45,728 nt of DNA, from assembly GCF_032854445.1 (NCBI RefSeq), contig NW_027018293.1:1-45728 (forward strand), read 5' to 3'. How positions within the stretch are numbered: position 1 is the first letter of the stretch; the number at the start of each line of letters is the position of its first letter. A program made the position numbers and the translations under genes. A model generated the notes under the pieces. That model was given only the letters and a program-made list of their open reading frames with translations, ran no database searches and was not told the DNA's origin. Of the stretch, positions 35,120 through 45,728 are shown in pieces. Source of the DNA: Liolophura sinensis (lineage: Eukaryota > Mollusca > Polyplacophora > Chitonida > Chitonidae).

Positions 35120-38100
35120 AAGTTATGTGCCCTTCGGTAGCCCAGAAGACCTGAAATCTTTGGGCCAAGCCCATTTAACTCACCCAGCATCTGTCTTACT
35201 TCTAAGTCCAAGACAATCTCAATGTCTTTATCTACGTGTAGAAAAACCACACCATTTGTACGTGAAAAACAAAAGGTACTTGATACAGTCTGCTGTAAAA
35301 AGTACAACTGAACACTGACTCACGTCAGTAAGGTGCCAAAAGATGCGGAATTGAGCCAGGCATCGGCAGCTGTTGAAAAATTGCAAATTTCCCTGGTTTC
35401 CATGGAGTAAGAGCCGTTGCTGGGCACGTGATTATGACATAAATGATCATTCAGTTGTCGCTACAGCCAAACGTATTGGTCGGAGAGCAACGCGGATTGC
35501 ACCATTCGATTTCTCGTCACAAAATACGTCGGATTACCCTCTTATCAGCAGCACTGGAACAGTTTTTCCACTTTTGCATTTTTGCCTGGTCTTTTTGTTA
35601 ATTGAAATCGGCTACACTGTACTCTGTACAATCGCGACTGGTCATTACTATATTCAACTTTTGACTATAAGTTATGTGCCCTTCGGTAGCCCAGAAGACC
35701 TGAAATCTTTGGGCTAAGCCCATTTAACTCACCCAGCAATTGTCTTACTTCTAAGTCCAAGACAATCTCAATGTCTTTATCTACGTGTAGAAAAACCACA
35801 CCATTTGTACATAAAAAACACAAGGTACTTGATACAGTCTGCTGTAAAAAGAACAACTAAACACTGACCCACAATTATAAGGTGCCAAAAGATGAGGAAT
35901 TGGGCCAGGCATCGGCAGCTGTTGAAAAATTGCAAATATCCCTGGTTTCCATGGAGTAAGAGCCGTTGCTGTGCACGTGATTATAACATCAATATTCATT
36001 GATTTGTCGCTACAGCCAAAAGTATTGGTTGGCGAGCAACGCGGTTTGCACCATTCGATTTCTCGTCACAAAATACGTCGGATTAGCCTCTTATCACCAG
36101 CACTGGAACAGTTTTTCCACTTTTGCATTTTTGCCTGGTCTTTTTGTTAATTGAAATCGGCTACACTGTACTATGTACAATCGCAACTGGTCATTACTAT
36201 ATTCAACTTTTGACTATAAGTTATGTGCCCTTCGGTAGCCCAGAAGACTTGAAATCTTTGGGCTAAGCCCATTTAACTCACCCAGCAATTGTCTTACTTC
36301 TAAGTCCAAGACAATCTCAATGTCTTTATCTACGTGTAGAAAAACCACACCATTTGTACGTGAGAAACACAAGGTACTTGATACAGTCTGCTGTAAAAAG
36401 TACAACTGACCACAGACCCACATGAATAAGGTGCCAAAAGATGCGGAATTGAGCCAGGCATCGGCAGCTGTTGAAAAATTGCAAATTTCCCTGGTTTCCA
36501 TGGAGTAAGAGCCGTTGCTGGGCACGTGATTATGCCATAAATGCTCATTCAGTTGTCGCTACAGCCAAACGTATTGGTCGGAGAGCAACGCGGATTGCAC
36601 CATTCGATTTCTCGTCACAAAATACGTCGGATTAGCCTCTTACCAGCAGCACTGGAACAGTTTTTCCACTTTTGCATTTTTGCCTGGTCTTTTTGTTAAT
36701 TGAAATCGGCTACACTGTACTCTGTACAATCGCGACTGGTCATTACTATATTCAACTTTTGACTATAAGTTATGTGCCCTTCGGTAGCCCAGAAGACGTC
36801 AAATCTTTGGGCTAAGCCCATTTAACTCACCCAGCAATTGTCTTACGTCTAAGTCCAAGACAATCTCAATGTCTTTATCTACGTGTAGAAAAACCACACC
36901 ATTTGTACATAAAAAACACAAGGTACTTGATACAGTCTGCTGTAAAAAGTACAACTAAACACTGACCCACAATTATAAGGTGCCAAAAGATGAGGAATTG
37001 GGCCAGGCATCGGCAGCTGTTGAAAAATTGCAAATATCCCTGGTTTCCATGGAGTAAGAGCCGTTGCTGGGCACGTGATTATGACATAAATGATCATTCA
37101 GTTGTCGCTACAGCCAAACGTATTGGTCGGAGAGCAACTCGGATTGCACCATTCGATTTCTCGTCACAAAATACGTCGGATTAGCCTCTTATCAGCAGCA
37201 CTGGAACAGTTTTTCCACTTTTGCATTTTTGCCTGGTCTTTTTGTTAATTGAAATCGGCTACACTGTACTCTGTACAATCGCGACTGGTCATTACTATAT
37301 TCAACTTTTGACTATAAGTTATGTGCCCTTCGGTAGCCCAGAAGACCTGAAATCTTTGGGCTAAGCCCATTTAACTCACCCAGCAATTGTCTTACTTCTA
37401 AGTCCAAGACAATCTCAATGTCTTTATCTACGTGTAGACAAACCACACCATTTGTACGTGAGAAACACAAGGTACTTGATACAGTCTGCTGTAAAAAGTA
37501 CAACTAAACACTGACCCACAATTATAAGGTGCCAAAAGATGCGGAATTGGGCCAGGCATCGGCAGCTGTTGAAAAATTGCAAATATCCCTGGTTTCCATG
37601 GAGTAAGAGCCGTTGCTGTGCACGTGATTATGACATCAATATTCATTGATTTGTCGCTACAGCCAAAAGTATTGGTCGGAGAGCAACGCGGTTTGCACCA
37701 TTCGATTTCTCGTCACAAAATACGTTGGATTAGCTTCTTACGAGCAGCACTGGAACAGTTTTTCTACTTTTGCATTTTTGCCTGGTCTTTTTGTTAATTG
37801 AAATCGGCTACACTGTACTCTGTAAAATCGCGACTGGTCATTACTATATTCAACTTTTGACTATAAGTTATGTGCCCTTCGGTAGCTCAGAAGACCTGAA
37901 ATCTTTGGGCTAAGCCCATTTAACTCACCCAGCAATTGCCTTACTTCTAAGTGCAAGACAATCTCAATGTCTTTATCTACGTGTAGAAAAACCACACCAT
38001 TTGTACATGAAAAACACAAGGTACTTGATACAGTCTGCTGTAAAAAGTACAACTGACCACAGACCCACATGAATAAGGTGCCAAAAGATGCGGAATTGAG

Positions 38101-40315
38101 CCAGGCATCGGCAGCTGTTGAAAAATTGCAAATTTCCCTGGTTTCCAAGGAGTAAGAGCCGTTGCTGGGCACGTGATTATGACATAAATGCTCATTCAGT
38201 TGTCGCTACAGCCAAACGTATTGGTCGGAGAGCAACGCGGATTGCACCATTCGATTTCTCGTCACAAAATACGTCGGATTAGCCTCTTATCAGCAGCACT
38301 GGAACAGTTTTTCCAATTTTGCATTTTTGCCTGGTCTTTTTGTTAATTGAAATCGGCTACACTGTACTCTGTACAATCGCGACTGGTCATTACTATATTC
38401 AACTTTTGACTATAAGTTATGTGCCCTTCGGTAGCCCAGAAGACCTGAAATCTTTGGGCTAAGCCCATTTAACTCACCCAGCAATTGTCTTACTTCTAAG
38501 TCCAAGACAATCTCAATGTCTTTATCTACGTGTAGAAAAACCACACCATTTGTACATAAAAAACACAAGGTACTTGATACAGTCTGCTGTAAAAAGTACA
38601 ACTAAACACTGACCCACAATTATAAGGTGCCAAAAGATGAGGAATTGGGCCAGGCATCGGCAGCTGTTGAAAAATTGCAAATATCCCTGGTTTCCACGGA
38701 GTAAGAGCCGTTGCTGGGCACGTGATTATGACATAAATGATCATTCAGTTGTCGCTACAGCCAAACGTATTGGTCGGAGAGCAACTCGGATTGCACCATT
38801 CGATTTCTCGTCACAAAATACGTCGGATTAGCCTCTTATCAGCAGCACTGCAACAGTTTTTCCACTTTTGCATTTTTGCCTGGTCTTTTTGTTAATTGAA
38901 ATCGGCTACACTGTACTCTGTACAATCGCGACTGGTCATTACTATATTCAACTTTTGACTATAAGTTATGTGCCCTTCGGTAGCCCAGAAGACCTGAAAT
39001 CTTTGGGCTAAGCCCATTTAACTCACCCAGCAATTGTCTTACTTCTAAGTCCAAGACAATCTTAATGTCTTTATCTACGTGTAGAAAAACCACACCATTT
39101 GTACGTAAAAAACACAAGGTGCTTGATACAGTCTGCTGTAAAAAGTACAACTAAACACTGACCCACAATTATAAGGTGCCAAAAGATGAGGAATTGGGCC
39201 AGGTATCGGCAGCTGTTGAAAAATTGCAAATATCCCTGGTTTCCATGGAGTAAGAGCCGTTGCTGTGCACGTGATTATGACATCAATATTCATTAATTTG
39301 TCGCTACAGCCAAAAGTATTGGTCGGAGAGCAACGCGGTTTGCACCATTCGATTTCTCGTCACAAAATACGTCGGATTAGCCTCTTACCAGCAGCACTGG
39401 AACAGTTTTTCCACTTTTGCATTTTTACCTGGTCTTTTTGTTAATTGAAATCGGCTACACTGTACTCTGTACAATCGCGACTGGTCATTACTATATTCAA
39501 CTTTTGACTATAAGTTATGTGCCCTTCGGTAGCTCAGAAGACCTGAAATCTTTGGGCTAAGCCCATTTAACTCACCCAGCAATTGCCTTACTTCTAAGTG
39601 CAAGACAATCTCAATGTCTTTATCTACGTGTAGAAAAACCACACCATTTGTACATGAAAAACACAAGGTACTTGATACAGTCTGCTGTAAAAAGTACAAC
39701 TGACCACAGACCCACATGAATAAGGTGCCAAAAGATGCGGAATTGAGCCAGGCATCGGCAGCTGTTGAAAAATTGCAAATTTCCCTGGTTTCCAAGGAGT
39801 AAGAGCCGTTGCTGTGCACGTGATTATGACATAAATGATCATTCAATTGTCGCTACAGCCAAAAGTATTGGTCGGAGAGCAACGCGGATTGCACCATTCG
39901 ATTTCTCGTCACAAAATACGTCGGATTAGCCTCTTACCAGCAGCACTGGAACCGTTTTTCCACTTTTGCATTTTTGCCTGGTCTTTTTGTTAATTGAAAT
40001 CGGCTACACTGTACTCTGTACAATCGCGACTGGTCATTACTATATTCAACTTTTGACTATAAGTTATGTGCCCTTCGGTAGCCCAGAAGACGTCAAATCT
40101 TTGGGCCAAGCCCATTTAACTCACCCAGCAATTGTCTTACTTCTAAGTCCAAGAAAATCTCAATGTCTTTATCTACGTGTAGAAAAACCACACCATTTGT
40201 ACATAAAAAACACAAGGTACTTGATACAGTCTGCTGTAAAAAGTACAACTAAACACTGACCCACATTTATAAGGTGCCAAAAGATGCGGAATTGAGCCAG
40301 GCATCGGCAGCTGTT
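33758..40315. repeat. Copy B of the roughly 6.56-kb segmental duplication
   Basis: Partner of 1376-7934. It keeps the same order of twelve monomer variants, including the 541-bp monomer (34579-35119), the trimeric HOR (35669-40060) and the CCTTGTC variant near 33946. Private changes are at 35027-35028, 35985, 36185, 37439, 37542 and 39953, and the extra T of copy A's 550-bp monomer is absent. Copy B runs directly into the terminal-repeat copy at 40061, so its right-hand neighbour equals monomer 1 of the window. Confidence 0.85.
34579..35119. repeat. 541-bp monomer (monomer 64)
   Basis: It has the same 8-bp deletion as monomer 5, but with TTTTTCCAC preserved beside it (35022-35030). This copy therefore represents the state before the TA change, or a copy corrected back to CC by gene conversion. 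Confidence 0.9.
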
Positions 40316-43300
40316 AAAAAATTGCAAATATCCCTGGTTTCCATGGAGTAAGAGCCGTTGCTGGGCACGTGATTATGACATAAATGATCATTCAATTGTC
40401 ACTACAGCCAAAAGTATTGGTCGGAGAGCAACGCGGTTTGCACCATTCGATTTCTCGTCACAAAATACGTCGGATTAGCCTCTTACCAGCAGCACTGGAA
40501 CAGTTTTCGCACTTTTGCATTTTTGCCTGGTCTTTTTGTTAATTGAAATCGGCTACACTGTACTCTGTACAATCGCGACTGGTCATTACTATATTCAACT
40601 TTTGACTATAAGTTATGTGCCCTTCGGTAGCCCAGAAGACCTGAAATCTTTGGGCCAAGCCCATTTAACTCACCCAGCAATTGTCTTACTTCTAAGTCCA
40701 AGACAATCTCAATGTCTTTATCTACGTGTAGAAAAACCACACCATTTGTACGTGATAAACACAAGGTACTTGATACAGTCTGCTGTAAAAAGTACAACTG
40801 ACCACAGACCAACATGAATAAGGTGCCAAAAGATGCGGAATTGAGCCAGGCATCGGCAGCTGTTGAAAACTTGCAAATTTCCCTGGTTTCCATGGAGTAA
40901 GAGCCGTTGCTGGGCACGTGATTATGACATAAATAATCATTCAATTGTCGCTACAGCCAAAAGTATTGGTCGGAGAGCAACGCGGATTGCACCATTCGAT
41001 TTCTCGTCACAAAATACGTCGGATTAGCCTCTTACCAGCAGCACTGGAACAGTTTTTCCACTTTTGCACTTTTGCCTGGTCTTTTTGTTAATTGAAATCG
41101 GCTACACTGTACTCTGTACAATCGCGACTGGTCATTACTATATTCAACTTTTGACTATAAGTTATGTGCCCTTCGGTAGCCCAGAAGACCTGAAATCTTT
41201 GGGCTAAGCCCATTTAACTCACCCAGCAATTGCCTTACTTCTAAGTGCAAGACAATCTCAATGTCTTTATCTACGTGTAGAAAAACCACACCATTTGTAC
41301 GTGAGAAACACAAGGTACTTGATACAGTCTGCTGTAAAAAGTACAACTGAACACTGACCCACATTTATAAGGTGCCAAAAGATGCGGAATTGGGCCAGGC
41401 ATCGGCAGCTGTTAAAAAATTGCAAATATCCCTGGTTTCCATGGAGTAAGAGCCGTTGCTACGCACGTGATTATGACATAAATGATCATTCAATTGTCAC
41501 TACAGCCAAAAGTATTGGTCGGAGAGCAACGCGGTTTGCACCATTCAATTTCTCGTCACAAAATACGTCGGATTAGCCTCTTACCAGCAGCACTGGAACA
41601 GTTTTTCCACTTTTGCATTTTTGCCTTGTCTTTTTGTTAATTGAAATCGGCTACACTGTACTCTGTACAATCGCGACTGGTCATTACTATATTCAACTTT
41701 TGACTATAAGTTATGTGCCCTTCGGTAGCCCAGAAGACCTGAAATCTTTGGGCCAAGCCCATTTAACTCACCCAGCAATTGTCTTACTTCTAAGTCCAAG
41801 ACAATCTCAATGTCTTTATCTACGTGTAGAAAAACCACACCATTTGTACGTGATAAACACAAGGTACTTGATACAGTCTGCTGTAAAAAGTACAACTAAA
41901 CACTGACCCAGATTTATAAGGTGCCAAAAGATGCGGAATTGGGCCAGGCATCGGCAGCTGTTAAAAAATTGCAAATATCCCTGGTTTCCATGGAGTAAGA
42001 GCCGTTGCTGGGCACGTGATTATGACATCAATGATCATTCAATTGTCGCTACAGCCAAACGTGTTGGTCGGAGAGCAACGCGGTTTGCACCATTCGATTT
42101 GTCGTCACAAAATACGTCGGATTAGCCTCTTACCAGCAGCACTGGAACAGTTTTTCCACTTTTGCATTTTTGCCAGGTCTTTTTGTTAATTGAAATCGGC
42201 TACACTGTACTCTGTACAATCGCGACTGGTCATTACTATATTCAACTTTTGACTGTAAGTTATGTGCCCTTCGGTAGCCCAGAAGACCTGAAATCTTTGG
42301 GCTAAGCCCAATTAACTCACCCAGCAATTGTCTTACTTCTAAGTGCAAGACAATCTCAATGTCTTTATCTACGTGTAGAAAAACCACACCATTTGTACGT
42401 GATAAACACAAGGTACTTGATACAGTCTGCTGTAAAAAGTACAACTGAACACTGGCCCACTTCAGTAAGGTGCCAAAAGATGCGGAATTGAGCCAGGCAT
42501 CGGCAGCTGTTGAAAAATTGCAAATTTCCCTGGTTTCCATGGAGTAAGAGCCGTTGCTACGCACGTGATTATGACATAAATGATCATTCAATTGTCACTA
42601 CAGCAAAAAGTATTGGTCGGAGAGCAACGCGAATTGCACGATTCAATTTCTCGTCACAAAATACGTCGGATTAGCCTCTTACCAGCAGCACTGGAACAGT
42701 TTTTTAACTTTTGCCTGGTCTTTTTGTTAATTGAAATCGGCTGCACTGTACTCTGTACAATCGCGACTGGTCATTACTATATTCAACTTTTGACTATAAG
42801 TTATGTGCCCTTCGGTAGCCCAGAAGACCTGAAATCTTTGGGCCAAGCCCATTTAACTCACCCAGCATCTGTCTTACTTCTAAGTCCAAGACAATCTCAA
42901 TGTCTTTATCTACGTGTAGAAAAACCACACCATTTGTACGTGAAAAACAAAAGGTACTTGATACAGTCTGCTGTAAAAAGTACAACTGAACACTGACTCA
43001 CGTCAGTAAGGTGCCAAAAGATGCGGAATTGAGCCAGGCATCGGCAGCTGTTGAAAAATTGCAAATTTCCCTGGTTTCCATGGAGTAAGAGCCGTTGCTG
43101 GGCACGTGATTATGACATAAATGATCATTCAGTTGTCGCTACAGCCAAACGTATTGGTCGGAGAGCAACGCGGATTGCACCATTCGATTTCTCGTCACAA
43201 AATACGTCGGATTACCCTCTTATCAGCAGCACTGGAACAGTTTTTCCACTTTTGCATTTTTGCCTGGTCTTTTTGTTAATTGAAATCGGCTACACTGTAC

Positions 43301-45728
43301 TCTGTACAATCGCGACTGGTCATTACTATATTCAACTTTTGACTATAAGTTATGTGCCCTTCGGTAGCCCAGAAGACCTGAAATCTTTGGGCTAAGCCCA
43401 TTTAACTCACCCAGCAATTGTCTTACTTCTAAGTCCAAGACAATCTCAATGTCTTTATCTACGTGTAGAAAAACCACACCATTTGTACATAAAAAACACA
43501 AGGTACTTGATACAGTCTGCTGTAAAAAGAACAACTAAACACTGACCCACAATTATAAGGTGCCAAAAGATGAGGAATTGGGCCAGGCATCGGCAGCTGT
43601 TGAAAAATTGCAAATATCCCTGGTTTCCATGGAGTAAGAGCCGTTGCTGTGCACGTGATTATGACATCAATATTCATTGATTTGTCGCTACAGCCAAAAG
43701 TATTGGTTGGCGAGCAACGCGGTTTGCACCATTCGATTTCTCGTCACAAAATACGTCGGATTAGCCTCTTATCACCAGCACTGGAACAGTTTTTCCACTT
43801 TTGCATTTTTGCCTGGTCTTTTTGTTAATTGAAATCGGCTACACTGTACTATGTACAATCGCGACTGGTCATTACTATATTCAACTTTTGACTATAAGTT
43901 ATGTGCCCTTCGGTAGCCCAGAAGACTTGAAATCTTTGGGCTAAGCCCATTTAACTCACCCAGCAATTGTCTTACTTCTAAGTCCAAGACAATCTCAATG
44001 TCTTTATCTACGTGTAGAAAAACCACACCATTTGTACGTGAGAAACACAAGGTACTTGATACAGTCTGCTGTAAAAAGTACAACTGACCACAGACCCACA
44101 TGAATAAGGTGCCAAAAGATGCGGAATTGAGCCAGGCATCGGCAGCTGTTGAAAAATTGCAAATTTCCCTGGTTTCCATGGAGTAAGAGCCGTTGCTGGG
44201 CACGTGATTATGCCATAAATGCTCATTCAGTTGTCGCTACAGCCAAACGTATTGGTCGGAGAGCAACGCGGATTGCACCATTCGATTTCTCGTCACAAAA
44301 TACGTCGGATTAGCCTCTTACCAGCAGCACTGGAACAGTTTTTCCACTTTTGCATTTTTGCCTGGTCTTTTTGTTAATTGAAATCGGCTACACTGTACTC
44401 TGTACAATCGCGACTGGTCATTACTATATTCAACTTTTGACTATAAGTTATGTGCCCTTCGGTAGCCCAGAAGACGTCAAATCTTTGGGCTAAGCCCATT
44501 TAACTCACCCAGCAATTGTCTTACGTCTAAGTCCAAGACAATCTCAATGTCTTTATCTACGTGTAGAAAAACCACACCATTTGTACATAAAAAACACAAG
44601 GTACTTGATACAGTCTGCTGTAAAAAGTACAACTAAACACTGACCCACAATTATAAGGTGCCAAAAGATGAGGAATTGGGCCAGGCATCGGCAGCTGTTG
44701 AAAAATTGCAAATATCCCTGGTTTCCATGGAGTAAGAGCCGTTGCTGGGCACGTGATTATGACATAAATGATCATTCAGTTGTCGCTACAGCCAAACGTA
44801 TTGGTCGGAGAGCAACTCGGATTGCACCATTCGATTTCTCGTCACAAAATACGTCGGATTAGCCTCTTATCAGCAGCACTGGAACAGTTTTTCCACTTTT
44901 GCATTTTTGCCTGGTCTTTTTGTTAATTGAAATCGGCTACACTGTACTCTGTACAATCGCGACTGGTCATTACTATATTCAACTTTTGACTATAAGTTAT
45001 GTGCCCTTCGGTAGCCCAGAAGACCTGAAATCTTTGGGCTAAGCCCATTTAACTCACCCAGCAATTGTCTTACTTCTAAGTCCAAGACAATCTCAATGTC
45101 TTTATCTACGTGTAGAAAAACCACACCATTTGTACGTGAGAAACACAAGGTACTTGATACAGTCTGCTGTAAAAAGTACAACTAAACACTGACCCACAAT
45201 TATAAGGTGCCAAAAGATGAGGAATTGGGCCAGGCATCGGCAGCTGTTGAAAAATTGCAAATATCCCTGGTTTCCATGGAGTAAGAGCCGTTGCTGTGCA
45301 CGTGATTATGACATCAATATTCATTGATTTGTCGCTACAGCCAAAAGTATTGGTCGGAGAGCAACGCGGTTTGCACCATTCGATTTCTCGTCACAAAATA
45401 CGTTGGATTAGCTTCTTACGAGCAGCACTGGAACAGTTTTTCTACTTTTGCATTTTTGCCTGGTCTTTTTGTTAATTGAAATCGGCTACACTGTACTCTG
45501 TAAAATCGCGACTGGTCATTACTATATTCAACTTTTGACTATAAGTTATGTGCCCTTCGGTAGCTCAGAAGACCTGAAATCTTTGGGCTAAGCCCATTTA
45601 ACTCACCCAGCAATTGCCTTACTTCTAAGTGCAAGACAATCTCAATGTCTTTATCTACGTGTAGAAAAACCACACCATTTGTACATGAAAAACACAAGGT
45701 ACTTGATACAGTCTGCTGTAAAAAGTAC
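40061..45728. repeat. Right copy of the 5668-bp terminal direct repeat (monomers 74-84)
   Basis: This is the partner of 1-5668 and runs off the window end within monomer 84. The join at 40060/40061 lies in ordinary monomer phase, with no inserted or lost base. The monomer order across it (14-like copy, then a 1-like, then a 2-like copy) is also found at 15914-17560. The junction is therefore a normal neighbour relationship of this satellite and not an obvious break. Confidence 0.88.
42257..42797. repeat. 541-bp monomer (monomer 78)
   Basis: Identical in deletion and in the TTTTTTAAC context to monomer 5, as expected from its place in the terminal direct repeat. Confidence 0.9.

Larger units (their letters stand above)
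1..45728. repeat. Satellite DNA array, 549-bp monomer, 83 complete copies plus a partial one
   Basis: The motif AAGTTATGTGCC recurs with a 549-bp period across the entire window, and everything between recurrences aligns. Using the first base as phase, monomers start at 1, 550, 1099, 1648, 2197, 2738, 3287, 3836, 4385, 4934, 5483, 6033, 6582, 7131, 7680, 8229, 8778, 9327, 9876, 10425, 10974, 11522, 12071, 12620, 13169, 13718, 14267, then every 549 bp from 14816 to 25247, then 25794, 26344, 26893, 27442, 27991, 28538, 29087, 29636, 30185, 30734, 31283, 31833, 32382, 32932, 33481, 34030, 34579, 35120, then every 549 bp from 35669 to 42257, then 42798, 43347, 43896, 44445, 44994, 45543. Off-length monomers are 541 bp (2197, 34579, 42257), 550 bp (5483, 25794, 31283, 32382), 548 bp (10974) and 547 bp (25247, 27991). 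All copies have the same orientation. No non-satellite sequence is present. This organisation is typical of eukaryotic heterochromatic satellites; the family and host are not recognised. Confidence 0.98.

Noticed and set aside
1-45728. The many reading frames of about 60-150 codons on both strands as genes
   Set aside because: They recur with the 549-bp period in overlapping frames on both strands, begin and end according to single-base differences between copies, show no codon-level constraint by eye, and match no protein family I know.
1-45728. CRISPR array
   Set aside because: The repeated unit is 549 bp with no alternation of short repeat and unique spacer, and there are no cas genes.
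1-45728. Tandem 5S rRNA, snRNA, tRNA or histone gene cluster, which can have similar repeat lengths
   Set aside because: No 5S internal control region, tRNA A and B boxes, snRNA body or histone coding sequence is visible in the monomer. Only a weak Sm-like element was noted.
1-45728. Tandem transposon copies (LTR, MITE or Helitron)
   Set aside because: There are no terminal inverted repeats, target-site duplications, LTR ends or polymerase, integrase or transposase motifs, and copies abut directly without flanking host DNA.

Overview
The whole window is one uninterrupted tandem satellite array. A monomer of 549 bp is repeated head to tail from the first base to the last: 83 complete copies plus 186 bp of an 84th. 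No protein-coding gene, RNA gene, transposon or unique sequence interrupts it. Short reading frames occur on both strands of most monomers, but they are by-products of the repeat. A long monomer arranged in higher-order repeats (HORs) points to eukaryotic heterochromatin, such as a centromeric, pericentromeric or subtelomeric block. I cannot name the species from the sequence.

Length is tightly held. 73 of 83 complete monomers are exactly 549 bp. Three are 541 bp (8-bp deletion), four are 550, one is 548 and two are 547. Copies differ mainly by scattered substitutions, which define several superimposed HOR levels: (a) 1-7679, 14 monomers, whose right part (3287-7679) is a 3-monomer HOR; (b) 7680-9326, a chimeric monomer and its neighbours; (c) 9327-14815, a 5-monomer HOR present twice, with a degraded third copy at 17561-20056; (d) 14816-17560, a shuffled copy of pieces of block (a); (e) 20057-22575, repeated at 28291-30807; (f) 24149-25793, repeated at 26893-28537 with an extra partial copy between them; (g) 31833-33480, repeated in modified form at 33481-35119; (h) 33758-40315, a near-identical copy of 1376-7934; (i) 40061-45728, a copy of 1-5668 in which I found no difference.

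The most notable result is (i). The first 5668 bp and the last 5668 bp appear identical, whereas the other internal duplications show scattered differences. If the window is a whole contig, this is what a circular molecule or circular assembly path of 40,060 bp (73 monomers), read slightly more than once around, would look like. A recent large tandem duplication or an assembly overlap are the alternatives. Within the monomer there are small conserved symmetric elements: a 5-bp-stem hairpin whose observed changes fall almost only in its loop, a competing inverted repeat, a CACGTG core beside two adjacent palindromes, and clustered T-tracts. Their functions, if any, are unknown.
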